A DNA stretch of 9,542 nucleotides from Caccovicinus sp964425595 (GCA_964425595.1 CAYRMW010000067.1:1-9542); one strand, 5' to 3'. Numbered from the stretch's first letter, positions 1 through 6,936 are shown. Program-made: numbers and translations. Notes: a model not told the origin generated them from the sequence alone.

Positions 1-602
1 CCCATTCCTGTATCTGGCTGCGGGGAGAAGATCGGTTCTGGATTCCGGATCTGGGGATTGACCGGCTGGAAGCTTATCGGATGACAGAAAATGGAGAGCT
101 TGAACAATGGGATGAAGCATCCTGCAGTTGCAGGCCGGGCAGCGGCCCCCGGTACGGGGAGTTTCATCCTGCTTTTCCGGTACTGTACGTGATCCATGAA
201 CTGACTTCTTCTGTCGCTGTGTTGGAATGGGACAGGCAGAAAGGAAAACTGAAATGCATCCAGGAGATATCCACGCTGCCGTATGCATGCGACAATATCT
301 GCGCGGATCTGCATGTGACAGGAGACGGCCGTTTTGTCTATGTGTCCAACCGGGGACATGACAGCATTACCGGATACCGGGTACTGGATGACGGCCGGCT
401 TGAACGTCTGTTTACGGTCTCCAGCGGAGGAAAGACGCCCCGAAATTTTGTCCTTGATCAGGAAAACCGGTTCCTGCTGGTGGGAAATCAGGACTCAGAC
501 AATGTCGTGCTGATGGAACGGCATCCGGAAACAGGAGAGCTGACGGAAAGGTCCCGTATTTTCATGCCGACGCCGGTGTGCATCTGTCCATATGGCATGT
601 AA
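1..602 (+). CDS. Lactonase family protein (6-phosphogluconolactonase-like beta-propeller), 5'-truncated
   Basis: This is the C-terminal 199 codons of a lactonase-family (PF10282-like) protein; the reading frame is open from base 3 and the start lies outside the window. Visible family signatures are an early RFWIPDLGIDRL stretch, GPRYGEFHP, then VTGDGRFVYVSNRGHDSI and GGKTPRNFVLDQENRFLLVGNQDSDNV, which are recurring strands of a seven-bladed propeller. Members hydrolyse sugar lactones such as 6-phosphogluconolactone, or act on related cyclic sugars, in the cytoplasm. The usual length is about 340-380 residues, so roughly half is missing. It ends with TAA at 600-602 and converges on the regulator gene at 702. 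An in-frame ATG at 81 is internal, because clear family sequence precedes it. Family assignment is firm; the exact substrate is unknown. Confidence 0.9.
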   Translation, partial: HSCIWLRGEDRFWIPDLGIDRLEAYRMTENGELEQWDEASCSCRPGSGPRYGEFHPAFPVLYVIHELTSSVAVLEWDRQKGKLKCIQEISTLPYACDNICADLHVTGDGRFVYVSNRGHDSITGYRVLDDGRLERLFTVSSGGKTPRNFVLDQENRFLLVGNQDSDNVVLMERHPETGELTERSRIFMPTPVCICPYGM

Positions 603-641
603 AAACCATGCACAAAGAACGCGGCGGGAAGAGGTCATGAT

Positions 642-682
642 GCACGCATATTGTCAGGCTGTGCCGCTGACAATATGCGTGC
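642..682. terminator. Perfect 16-bp hairpin between convergent genes, possible bidirectional terminator
   Basis: GCACGCATATTGTCAG (642-657) is the exact reverse complement of 667-682, with a 9-nt loop. It sits midway in the 99-bp gap between two convergent genes, the usual place for a shared terminator. Neither side has a run of T after the stem, so it is not a canonical Rho-independent terminator. It could be a U-poor terminator, an mRNA 3'-end stabiliser or a protein-binding site. The structure itself is certain; the function is inferred. Confidence 0.55.
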
Positions 683-701
683 CGTCCGGCTTTGCTGCCT
701 G

Positions 702-2117
702 TTAAGAAGCAAAATAATCATGGATCCGGGTCAGCCCCTCTTTCAGGTTATTCATGGATCCTGCTGAAGAGAGGGCGACTCTCAGATAACCGGGTTCCTC
801 CTTCTTGCCGCAAAGGAATCTCCGGGAATGATAGACGTGGACTCCCTGCGCCAGAAGCTCCCATCCGACCGGCCTGCCGCAAAAGCGGGAAGGAATTTCC
901 AGCCAGCGAAAGAAGCTGTATGGATGCCTTTTGGCATTATCCGGAAAAATATCATCAAAAAGAGCATTGGCCTTTTGGGCGAAAGTAACTTTGGTTTGTG
1001 AAATTTTCTTTGCGTATCCGGATTCGATCAGCTGGCAGACGATCTCCGTATCAATCGGAGATGTTTTTATGTTTACATTGCATATCGCGCCATAGATGGC
1101 ATCGAGATGCCGGTAAGGAAACACGAGAAAGGCGACGCGCAGCCCGGAACAGATGGAAGAGGTTGTATTGCAGATGTAGATGGTCTGTTCAGGCAGCAGT
1201 TCTCTCATCGGCGCGATATAGTCGGGACGGTAGCCTGCGGCAGTGAATGCGTACTGGTCATCCTCCAAAAGAAGGAGCGCCTGTTTGCTTATCACTTCCG
1301 CCAGGGCTATTTTTCTTGCGAAAGGCATATGGATCGTGGTGGGATTGCTGCAGCTGGGCATCAGGTAAATTCCCGAAATGGAATGCTGCTGGCAGGCCTG
1401 TTCCAGGGCCTCCGGAATCATGCCGTCCTCGTCGGTTTTGATGGGGATCAGATGGATGTTAAACAATTTTGTAAGCTCAATAAAATTATTGTAAATGTAA
1501 TATTCCACGGCAATCCGTGCTCCCGGCTGAAAGAGAGCAAGCAGACAAAGCGTAAGCCCGTTCATCGATCCGGACACCACCGCCGTCTGGCTGGCGGGCG
1601 CATGGATCCCAAACTGACTCATCCATTTCAGCGCAGACTCTTTTTGCTGTTCTGTGCCTGTCGGATTTCTGAGACTCAGATCCACTTTCTTCTCTATCTG
1701 TCCCCAGATCGACGACATCTGATCTAAAACCATAGAATTGGTTTCCTCGAATGAGGAGACAAATCCCATCTCGATCGCTGTTTCGGCAGTGACCATTCCC
1801 TGATTTTTCTTAAGATTATCCAGCGAATTGGTAATCGGCATCACAGCCTGCGGATTGACATAGGTTCCGCTTCCGGCTACGCCGTAGATTAAATTTCTTC
1901 TTTTGCACTCTTCGTAGGCCCTGGTGATCGTGGTAAAGTGGATATCCAGATAATCCGCCAGCTCACGCTGCGGAGGCAGTTTTGTCCCGCCGGGAAGGAC
2001 TCCGGACTGGATATCCGACTGGAGCAGGTCGGCGAGACTGCGGTAATAGGGCGTTTTCAGCTGATTCTTTTTCGGCTTCCATGTAAGTTCATAGTTTTCA
2101 AAGGAATTAACCGGCAT
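702..2117 (-). CDS. MocR-type regulator: GntR winged helix fused to aminotransferase fold, PLP lysine replaced by serine
   Basis: The protein has 471 residues from the chosen start. Residues about 24-87 form a GntR winged helix (LPPQRELADYLDIHFTTITRAYEE, then GVAGSGTYV). Residues about 145-471 form a fold-type I aminotransferase domain, giving the usual MocR length. Retained pocket elements are Asn258 in PSCSNPT, Asp287 in LEDDQYAF, Arg327 in SGLRVAFLVFP and Arg446 in GYLRVAL. The Schiff-base lysine of the family (the K of SK.L.PG.R, seven residues before the Arg) is Ser320 here, within NTTSSICSGLR; the codon at 1158-1160 reads TCT on the minus strand. MocR proteins normally bind PLP and an amino compound and control a neighbouring gene. 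The open frame extends to an ATG at 2198, but that codon lies upstream of a good promoter, so the ATG at 2117 is preferred (GGAG is 12 nt upstream). It is divergent from the operon at 2371, which it probably controls. Confidence 0.88.
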   Translation of the reverse strand: MPVNSFENYELTWKPKKNQLKTPYYRSLADLLQSDIQSGVLPGGTKLPPQRELADYLDIHFTTITRAYEECKRRNLIYGVAGSGTYVNPQAVMPITNSLDNLKKNQGMVTAETAIEMGFVSSFEETNSMVLDQMSSIWGQIEKKVDLSLRNPTGTEQQKESALKWMSQFGIHAPASQTAVVSGSMNGLTLCLLALFQPGARIAVEYYIYNNFIELTKLFNIHLIPIKTDEDGMIPEALEQACQQHSISGIYLMPSCSNPTTIHMPFARKIALAEVISKQALLLLEDDQYAFTAAGYRPDYIAPMRELLPEQTIYICNTTSSICSGLRVAFLVFPYRHLDAIYGAICNVNIKTSPIDTEIVCQLIESGYAKKISQTKVTFAQKANALFDDIFPDNAKRHPYSFFRWLEIPSRFCGRPVGWELLAQGVHVYHSRRFLCGKKEEPGYLRVALSSAGSMNNLKEGLTRIHDYFAS

Positions 2118-2143
2118 TGCGTATTTCCACTCCATCATAAAAT

Positions 2144-2153
2144 GTATGCATAC
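2144..2153. repeat. 10-bp palindrome at the regulator's likely transcription start
   Basis: GTATGCATAC is a perfect palindrome lying 5-14 bp downstream of the predicted minus-strand -10 box, at about +1 of the regulator transcript. Its position would suit an autorepression site. It is short enough to occur by chance, so the operator role is only a guess. Confidence 0.3.
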
Positions 2154-2157
2154 GATC

Positions 2158-2186
2158 AGTATAACATGAGGCCCGGAGCAAGGCAA
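2158..2186 (-). promoter_or_regulatory. Sigma-70-like promoter of the MocR-type regulator
   Basis: On the minus strand, TTGCCT (2186-2181) is followed after 17 nt by TATACT (2163-2158). Spacing and both boxes fit a housekeeping promoter. The predicted transcript start is near 2151, giving a leader of about 34 nt before the ATG at 2117. This rules out the longer reading of the gene from 2198. Confidence 0.65.
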
Positions 2187-2274
2187 GAAAATGCGCATCT
2201 TGTTTGCTGTGCTTCAAATGCGGCGATACGGTCTGATCCGGCAAACGGACAGAAGTGAAAGAAATGTGTACGAC

Positions 2275-2344
2275 ATACAATTAATAAATTGTAGCGCATA
2301 TTATCTGCATGATACAATGATGAGGACTGGTCAATAGTTACAAT
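2275..2344 (+). repeat. ATACAAT repeats and inverted repeat in the divergent control region, candidate operator
   Basis: ATACAAT occurs at 2275-2281 and 2312-2318, with TTACAAT at 2338-2344. The first copy is also the left arm of a perfect inverted repeat: TACAATT (2276-2282), AATA spacer, AATTGTA (2287-2293). MocR proteins such as GabR and PdxR are known to bind short repeated ATACCA-like boxes between divergent genes, so these are plausible binding sites for the adjacent regulator. The middle copy doubles as a likely -10 box, so part of the similarity may simply be promoter sequence. Confidence 0.45.
2289..2318 (+). promoter_or_regulatory. Predicted extended -10 promoter of the catabolic operon
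   Basis: TTGTAG (2289-2294) is followed after 18 nt by TACAAT (2313-2318), preceded by TGA at 2310-2312, an extended -10 TGn motif. The -35 is weak and overlaps the right arm of the inverted repeat at 2276-2293, which would allow repression or activation by a bound regulator. The predicted start is near 2325, about 45 nt before the first start codon. Confidence 0.5.
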
Positions 2345-2354
2345 ATACATGCGG

Positions 2355-2363
2355 AAAAGGAGG
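2355..2363 (+). promoter_or_regulatory. Strong ribosome binding site fixing a GTG start at 2371
   Basis: AAAAGGAGG lies 7 nt before GTG at 2371. This near-perfect Shine-Dalgarno sequence supports GTG as the true start of the UroD-like gene. Confidence 0.85.
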
Positions 2364-2370
2364 CTGTTTT

Positions 2371-3405
2371 GTGAATTCTTATGAACGGCTGAAAGCCATG
2401 ACAGAAGGAAAAACGGTTGACCGACCGGGAATGGCCGTATGGCATCATTTTTATCTGGACGATCATGATGCCTATGATAATGTCCGGGCGCATATTGCGT
2501 TTCAGGAGCGAAACGAGTGGGATGTTTTAAAGATCATGTCCAACGGAGTCTACGTTCAGGAACAGTATGGAGCCCAGATCATCTGGTCCAGGGATATCAC
2601 GCAATTTCCCATTACCCGGCGAAGGGTTGTTCTCAGCCCGCGTGGATTTCGTCATTTGAAAATGGTTGATGTAAAAAGCGGCCCCATTGCCCGGGAGGTG
2701 GAAGTGGCAAAACGGCTTGTGGACCGGTATCGCGGCAGGGTCCCGGTCATTGCCAATGTTTTCACGCCATCTACTTACGCACAGGAGCTTTACAATGGGT
2801 TCCAGAATCCTTACGCTTTTGCGGAACTGGCGGAGTATTATCCCGGGGATCTGAAGGCCGGCCTTGATGTGCTGACGGAGGTGACCCGCGCGATTGTTGA
2901 GGAATACGTAAAGGCGGGAGTGGACGGTATTTTTTACGCCACTCAGCATATGTATGATGCGGGGCTGACCAGGGAGCAGTTTTTGATCTTCGGCAAGCCC
3001 TACGACCTTGCGGCCATCGAGCCTGCTGTGAAGAACTGCTGGTTTAATATGCTCCATGTCCATGGCGACAGAAATATGTATTTTGACATTGCGAAAGATT
3101 ATCCCCTGCAGGCCTTAAACTGGGAGGATATCCTTTCCGGAATTTCCCTGGCGGAGGTACATCAGATGGCTCCTGAGAAGGTACTGGCAGGAGGGATTGA
3201 CCGTCATCAGGATTTCCGGGTGGGCAGCCGGCAGGAGCAGCTGCAGCACATGCTGAAGCGCATTGCCGAAGCGCGGGCACAGGTTCCGGAAAACAAGCTG
3301 ATCATCGCGGGAGGATGCGCTCAGGATACCGATATTCCGGATTACCGCTACGATACCCTGCGCCAGGCCATGGAAATGACCTACGGGCCCGTTGATAACA
3401 GGTAA
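2371..3405 (+). CDS. Uroporphyrinogen decarboxylase (UroD) / methyltransferase-fold family protein
   Basis: The protein has 344 residues and spans the whole TIM-barrel typical of the URO-D superfamily, which includes heme-pathway UroD and the corrinoid-dependent methyltransferases MtaA, MtbA and CmuA. The N-terminus has SYERLKAMTEGKTVDRPGMAVW, the family's usual opening. The classical UroD substrate loop (MRQAGR-like) is absent, so this is not the heme enzyme. MtaA-type enzymes bind zinc through H-x-C ... C; here the equivalent places read His229-Val-His231 (MLHVHGDRN) and Cys316 (IAGGCAQD), a plausible H-x-H...C metal site. It has no signal peptide and is probably cytoplasmic. It is first in the operon; the next gene starts 44 nt downstream. 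No corrinoid protein gene is present nearby, so a methyltransferase role is unproven. The superfamily call is strong; the reaction is unknown. Confidence 0.85.
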   Translation: MNSYERLKAMTEGKTVDRPGMAVWHHFYLDDHDAYDNVRAHIAFQERNEWDVLKIMSNGVYVQEQYGAQIIWSRDITQFPITRRRVVLSPRGFRHLKMVDVKSGPIAREVEVAKRLVDRYRGRVPVIANVFTPSTYAQELYNGFQNPYAFAELAEYYPGDLKAGLDVLTEVTRAIVEEYVKAGVDGIFYATQHMYDAGLTREQFLIFGKPYDLAAIEPAVKNCWFNMLHVHGDRNMYFDIAKDYPLQALNWEDILSGISLAEVHQMAPEKVLAGGIDRHQDFRVGSRQEQLQHMLKRIAEARAQVPENKLIIAGGCAQDTDIPDYRYDTLRQAMEMTYGPVDNR

Positions 3406-3409
3406 ATAA

Positions 3410-3426
3410 ACCAGTCGCAGACTGGT
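3410..3426 (+). repeat. Small intercistronic hairpin
   Basis: ACCAGTC (3410-3416) and GACTGGT (3420-3426) form a perfect 7-bp stem with a GCA loop in the 44-nt gap after the UroD-like gene. No T-run follows, so it is unlikely to terminate. It may affect mRNA stability between the two cistrons. Confidence 0.4.
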
Positions 3427-3449
3427 GACAAAAGAAAGGATGGTCGAGT

Positions 3450-4631
3450 ATGAGTAAAGAGATTGTAAAACCGATTGCCAGATCGCTGCAGGATAAGCTG
3501 TTTGCTTACCGGCATTATCTCCATGAAAACCCGGAGCTTTCGTTTCAGGAATTTAATACTTCCAGACTGATCCGCGAGAAGCTGACGGAGCTTAACATCC
3601 CCATGCGGGATGGGATTTCCGGCACTTCTGTGCTGGGCGAAGTAGACAGCGGTTTTCCGGGTCCCACGATCCTTCTTCGGGCGGACATGGATGCCCTGCC
3701 GGTTCAGGAGGAGAATGAGTGGGAGCATAAGTCGAAGGTTCCAGGGGTGATGCATGCCTGCGGCCACGATATACATACGTCGATCCTGTTATGCGTAGCA
3801 GAAGCTTTATCGACGCATAAGGAACTTCTTACCAGAGGCAAGGTGCTTCTGGCTTTCCAGGCAGCGGAAGAAAAAACGCCGGGAGGAGCGATCGGAATGG
3901 TCAGAGACGGCGCGGCAGACGGCGTTGACATGGCCTTTGCCCTTCATACCGGTTTATTCGACCTGAAGGAGATCGGCATTTTTAAGGGGCCTGCCAGCAT
4001 GGCCACGGGAATGTATCATCTGGTGGTCAATGGGACCGGAGGACACAGCGCATTTCCCCAGCGTGCCAATGATCCCATCGCGGCTTTGTGTGATATCGCT
4101 GTAGCGATCCAGCGGCTGGTTCCCTTGCGCCTGGACGCCCAGGAGTCGGCTACGGTATCCGTAAGCTATCTGATATCCGGCGCGGAGAATGCCAAGAATG
4201 TCATCCCGGGATCCGGCATGATGGGAGGAACGGTGCGATGCAGCACAACGAAAAACCGGGATCTGCTGTTTTCCGAGATCGAAAAAATTGCCAAAGGGGT
4301 TTGCCTGCAGAGAGGCTGTCAGTATGAGCTGGACATTGATCCGGGATATCCGGCCATGTATAACACGCCGGAGGTCGCGGAGATTGTCCGCAGCGCGGCA
4401 CTGGAACTGGAGATGAAGCCCATCGACCGGAAGCCGATCATGGGCGGTGAGGATTTTGCCAATTTCCAGGCCGTTGTGCCCGGCGCCTTTTATACGGTGG
4501 GCATCTGCGATCCGGAACGTCCCGAAACCAGGGCAAGCTCTCATTCTTCCCGCTATATGCCGGACGAGAGAGGCGCTGTAGACGGATTGGAAATGATGCT
4601 GGAGATCTGTATGCAGGCGACTGCAAAGTAA
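3450..4631 (+). CDS. M20 family (M20D-type) metallo-amidohydrolase
   Basis: The protein has 393 residues, the usual length for the M20D group (N-acyl-amino acid amidohydrolases, hippurate hydrolase, IAA-amino acid hydrolases). Motifs in order: RHYLHENPELSFQEF (21-35), RADMDALPVQEE (77-88), MHACGHD (101-107) with metal ligands Cys104 and His106, AAEEKTPGGA with Glu140/Glu141, ALHTG with His166, GTGGHSAFPQ with His199 of the dimerisation domain, MGGEDF (331-336), and SSHSSRYMPDE with His365. All catalytic and metal-binding positions look intact. It should hydrolyse an amide bond on an acylated amino acid or similar compound in the cytoplasm. It starts with ATG, 9 nt after AAAGGA, and is followed 26 nt later by a transporter gene, which suggests uptake and hydrolysis of the same substrate. 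The MHACGHD form argues against the M20C carbamoylase group. Confidence 0.93.
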   Translation: MSKEIVKPIARSLQDKLFAYRHYLHENPELSFQEFNTSRLIREKLTELNIPMRDGISGTSVLGEVDSGFPGPTILLRADMDALPVQEENEWEHKSKVPGVMHACGHDIHTSILLCVAEALSTHKELLTRGKVLLAFQAAEEKTPGGAIGMVRDGAADGVDMAFALHTGLFDLKEIGIFKGPASMATGMYHLVVNGTGGHSAFPQRANDPIAALCDIAVAIQRLVPLRLDAQESATVSVSYLISGAENAKNVIPGSGMMGGTVRCSTTKNRDLLFSEIEKIAKGVCLQRGCQYELDIDPGYPAMYNTPEVAEIVRSAALELEMKPIDRKPIMGGEDFANFQAVVPGAFYTVGICDPERPETRASSHSSRYMPDERGAVDGLEMMLEICMQATAK

Positions 4632-4657
4632 GTAAATACAGGAAGGGGAATACAATT

Positions 4658-5851
4658 ATGACAATGATCGGAGCGTTAACCGTTCTTACGGGGGTATATC
4701 TGCTGAGTACTTACGTGGCAAAGCTTTCGGGAGGACGTCTTCCCAGTGCTCTTTTGACAACGCCCATTATGATGATCTTATTCTGGAGCGGATTTATGAC
4801 GGCGGAAGATGTGGATACATCCGGCCTGACGATGGTCTATACCATGACGATGGCGCTTCTGCTGGTCAACATGGGAACGACGCTGGATTACAAAATGCTG
4901 CTGCAGAAAAAGAAGCTGATCCTGGTATGCTTCGGGGCCCTGTTCGGCGCAGGCGTGATGGCCATGACGATAGGCAGGGGGCTCTTCGGACGGGATTTTG
5001 TTATTGCCAGTTATCCTACGCTGGCAGGAAGCCAGGTAGCTACATATATGATGCAGGCAGCCTGCGAAGAAAGGGGGCTTTTGGAGCTGTCCGCCATCAT
5101 CCTGCTGATCCTGGTTGCGCAGCAGTGGATTTCCATGCCGATCATCGCTAACCTGACGCGGTTTGAAGGAAGAAAAATGCTGGCTTCGATCCGCGACGGC
5201 AGCATTAAACTCCCGGACAGGACTAGGAAAGCTTCCAGCAATGATTCTGCGGATAAAAAGATGGTCGATACGATTCCGCAAAAATACGATACGGTATATA
5301 TGCATTTTTTCCTTTGCGTTATTTTTTCATGGATTGCCGCAAAGATCGGCGGGTTTACGGGAGGTTTTACGGGAGGCATTTTAAACGCTTCGCTGATGGG
5401 CCTGATCGTGGGACTGGTGGCCAGGCAGCTGGGGCTGATCAGCCGCGATCCTCTGGCCAGGGCCAAGGTGCTGCCTTTCTTCACGATGGCGATGATCATG
5501 GCGATGAGAAAGTCGCTTGCCAATCTGTCTCCTTCTGCTTTGCTGGAGTCGCTGGTGCCGATTGTAGGGATTTTATTCCTTGGCGCGGCGGGCATCATTA
5601 TCGCTTCTTTAATTGTCGGAAAGCTGGTGGGACTGACCCCGGCGATGTCGATCCTGGTGGGCATTGAGTGTTACAGCGGTTATCCGGTCAATTACCAGAT
5701 TTCTACGGAAGTGATCGAGGCCATTACGGAAAATGAGGAAGAGCGGGACTATCTGAAGGACACCATAGTTCCCAATCTTGTGATCGGCGGAGTGATTTCC
5801 GTCAGCATCAGTTCGGTCATTATTGCCGGCGTGTTTGTCAATCTGCTTTGA
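4658..5851 (+). CDS. Putative secondary transporter, GltS-like two-fold repeat membrane protein
   Basis: The protein has 397 residues and is strongly hydrophobic, with about 10-12 membrane segments. Six lie roughly between residues 3 and 163, then comes a polar loop (about 165-212, rich in K, R, D and S), then about five or six to residue 395. The halves look related: a helix, then ASYPTLAGSQVATYMMQ in the first half, matched by a helix, then CYSGYPVNYQISTEV in the second. This resembles the inverted-repeat design of sodium/glutamate symporter GltS and related carriers, but I do not recognise a named family. AGGAAGGGG stands 9 nt before the ATG. It sits directly after the amidohydrolase, so it probably imports or exports that pathway's substrate or product. 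The transporter call is strong; substrate and ion coupling are unknown. Confidence 0.72.
   Translation: MTMIGALTVLTGVYLLSTYVAKLSGGRLPSALLTTPIMMILFWSGFMTAEDVDTSGLTMVYTMTMALLLVNMGTTLDYKMLLQKKKLILVCFGALFGAGVMAMTIGRGLFGRDFVIASYPTLAGSQVATYMMQAACEERGLLELSAIILLILVAQQWISMPIIANLTRFEGRKMLASIRDGSIKLPDRTRKASSNDSADKKMVDTIPQKYDTVYMHFFLCVIFSWIAAKIGGFTGGFTGGILNASLMGLIVGLVARQLGLISRDPLARAKVLPFFTMAMIMAMRKSLANLSPSALLESLVPIVGILFLGAAGIIIASLIVGKLVGLTPAMSILVGIECYSGYPVNYQISTEVIEAITENEEERDYLKDTIVPNLVIGGVISVSISSVIIAGVFVNLL
5351..5374 (+). repeat. 12-bp tandem repeat inside the transporter gene
   Basis: Two near-identical 12-mers (5351-5362 and 5363-5374, 11 of 12 identical) encode GFTG twice, giving residues 231-240 as GGFTGGFTGG. 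It lies at the entry of a second-half membrane helix, and could be a flexible glycine hinge or a recent in-frame duplication. Confidence 0.6.
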
Positions 5852-5915
5852 CATTGGATCGGTTCAGGATACGGGAAAACAGAAACCGGGATACGCGTCA
5901 GGCATTCTCGTCACC

Positions 5916-5922
5916 AAGGGGA
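5916..5922 (+). promoter_or_regulatory. Ribosome binding site fixing the start at 5929
   Basis: AAGGGGA lies 6 nt before ATG 5929. The same frame is open back to a TTG at 5848 that overlaps the transporter stop, but that TTG has no ribosome binding site and the extra 27 residues do not resemble the family. Confidence 0.75.
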
Positions 5923-5928
5923 CTAAAT

Positions 5929-6936
5929 ATGGTAAATATTGTGATAATCGGAGCAACCGGAGTGATTGCCGGAAGAAGACATTTAGCCGGTGTCAGCCAA
6001 AGCAGGAGCGCGAATCTGTACGGCGTTTATGCTCAGCCGCGGGACGGTCTGGATGCCGTGGCAGAACGGTATCATTGCCGGGCATACTCCTCTTTAGAGG
6101 AAATCTGGGAGGATAAACAGGCAGACGCGGTGCTGGTATGCGTTCCCACCCCGGCACATTGTGAGATCACGGTGGCGGCGTTAAATGCGGGAAAGCATGT
6201 ACTTTGCGAGAAAGCGATGGCCTTAAATACAGAGGAAGCAAGAAAGATGGCAGCCGCGGCGAAAGCAAACAACAGGAAGCTGATGATGCTGCATGTCCAG
6301 AGAAGATACCTGCCGCATCTGACGGCGAAGAAGCTGCTGGATAGCGGCGAGATCGGAAAGCTTCTTTCTTACCGCACGTTTTTAGGCGTCAAAGGAGTGC
6401 CGGGAGCAGCTTCTGCGGTTATCCCTGCATGGAAAAACGCGGTGGCAGAGATTGGTTCTCACCGGCTGGATCTGATGCGCTGGATGACCGGTTCCGAGCC
6501 GAAAAAGGTATTAAGCTATATCACATGCCTGAATCCGGATAAAAACGGGAGCCTGGAAGACAATGTGGTGGCCGTGATGCTTCACGAAAACGGCGTCATG
6601 GGAACGCTGTGCTTTTCACGGACCAGCTACAATGGAAATGACCGTTCTACCGTTCTGTTCGGAACGGAAGGAGTGATCACGATTTTCGGAGAAAAGCACG
6701 AGCTGATCGTCGAGAAATCGGACGGAACGAAATTTACCTACAGCTTTCCTAACGCCCATGAACAAAATAACCTGGAACTGACCGATCTGCATCAGATTTT
6801 TTGCGAGTGCATCGAAGAAGATAAGCCTGTGCCGATCAACGAGACAGATGGCGTGGCATGCATGTGCATGATCGACGCGATCATCAAGTCCAATCAGACC
6901 GGCACCTGGGCGGACGTGGAGTCGGTTGAAGTATGA
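5929..6936 (+). CDS. Gfo/Idh/MocA family NAD(P)-dependent oxidoreductase
   Basis: The protein has 335 residues, the normal length. The N-terminal Rossmann fold opens with VNIVIIGATGVIAGRRHL (2-19), followed by DAVLVCVPTPAHCEI (67-80) and ALNAGKHVLCEKAMALN (84-100). The family's EKP motif reads Glu94-Lys95-Ala96, so the catalytic lysine is kept and the proline lost. The C-terminal domain has EIGSHRLDLMRWMTG with the expected His178 and Asp181, so the active site is probably functional. Such enzymes oxidise or reduce a hydroxyl or keto group on sugars, inositols, amino acids or related compounds in the cytoplasm. It follows the transporter after 77 nt and is fourth in the operon. The start was chosen by ribosome binding site and by where family similarity begins. 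The substrate cannot be told from sequence. Confidence 0.9.
   Translation: MVNIVIIGATGVIAGRRHLAGVSQSRSANLYGVYAQPRDGLDAVAERYHCRAYSSLEEIWEDKQADAVLVCVPTPAHCEITVAALNAGKHVLCEKAMALNTEEARKMAAAAKANNRKLMMLHVQRRYLPHLTAKKLLDSGEIGKLLSYRTFLGVKGVPGAASAVIPAWKNAVAEIGSHRLDLMRWMTGSEPKKVLSYITCLNPDKNGSLEDNVVAVMLHENGVMGTLCFSRTSYNGNDRSTVLFGTEGVITIFGEKHELIVEKSDGTKFTYSFPNAHEQNNLELTDLHQIFCECIEEDKPVPINETDGVACMCMIDAIIKSNQTGTWADVESVEV

Noticed and set aside
1107..1727. 206-codon open frame on the plus strand inside the regulator gene
   Set aside because: Antisense shadow of a clear coding gene; the product is Arg/His/Cys-rich with no recognisable domain and no ribosome binding site.
2118..2198. 27-residue N-terminal extension of the regulator from ATG 2198
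   Set aside because: No ribosome binding site, and the ATG lies upstream of a well-formed promoter whose transcript would start near 2151.
2325..3426. GACTGGT shared by the divergent region (2325-2331) and the hairpin at 3420-3426
   Set aside because: Only 7 bp, different contexts, expected by chance at this scale.
3954..4655. 233-codon minus-strand open frame over the amidohydrolase
   Set aside because: Antisense shadow; the plus-strand frame has all M20 motifs.
5011..5664. 217-codon minus-strand open frame over the transporter
   Set aside because: Antisense shadow created by codon bias of the membrane protein; no recognisable domain.
5848..5928. Longer Gfo/Idh/MocA protein from a TTG at 5848
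   Set aside because: No ribosome binding site, and the extra residues precede the Rossmann fold without family resemblance; ATG 5929 has AAGGGGA 6 nt upstream.
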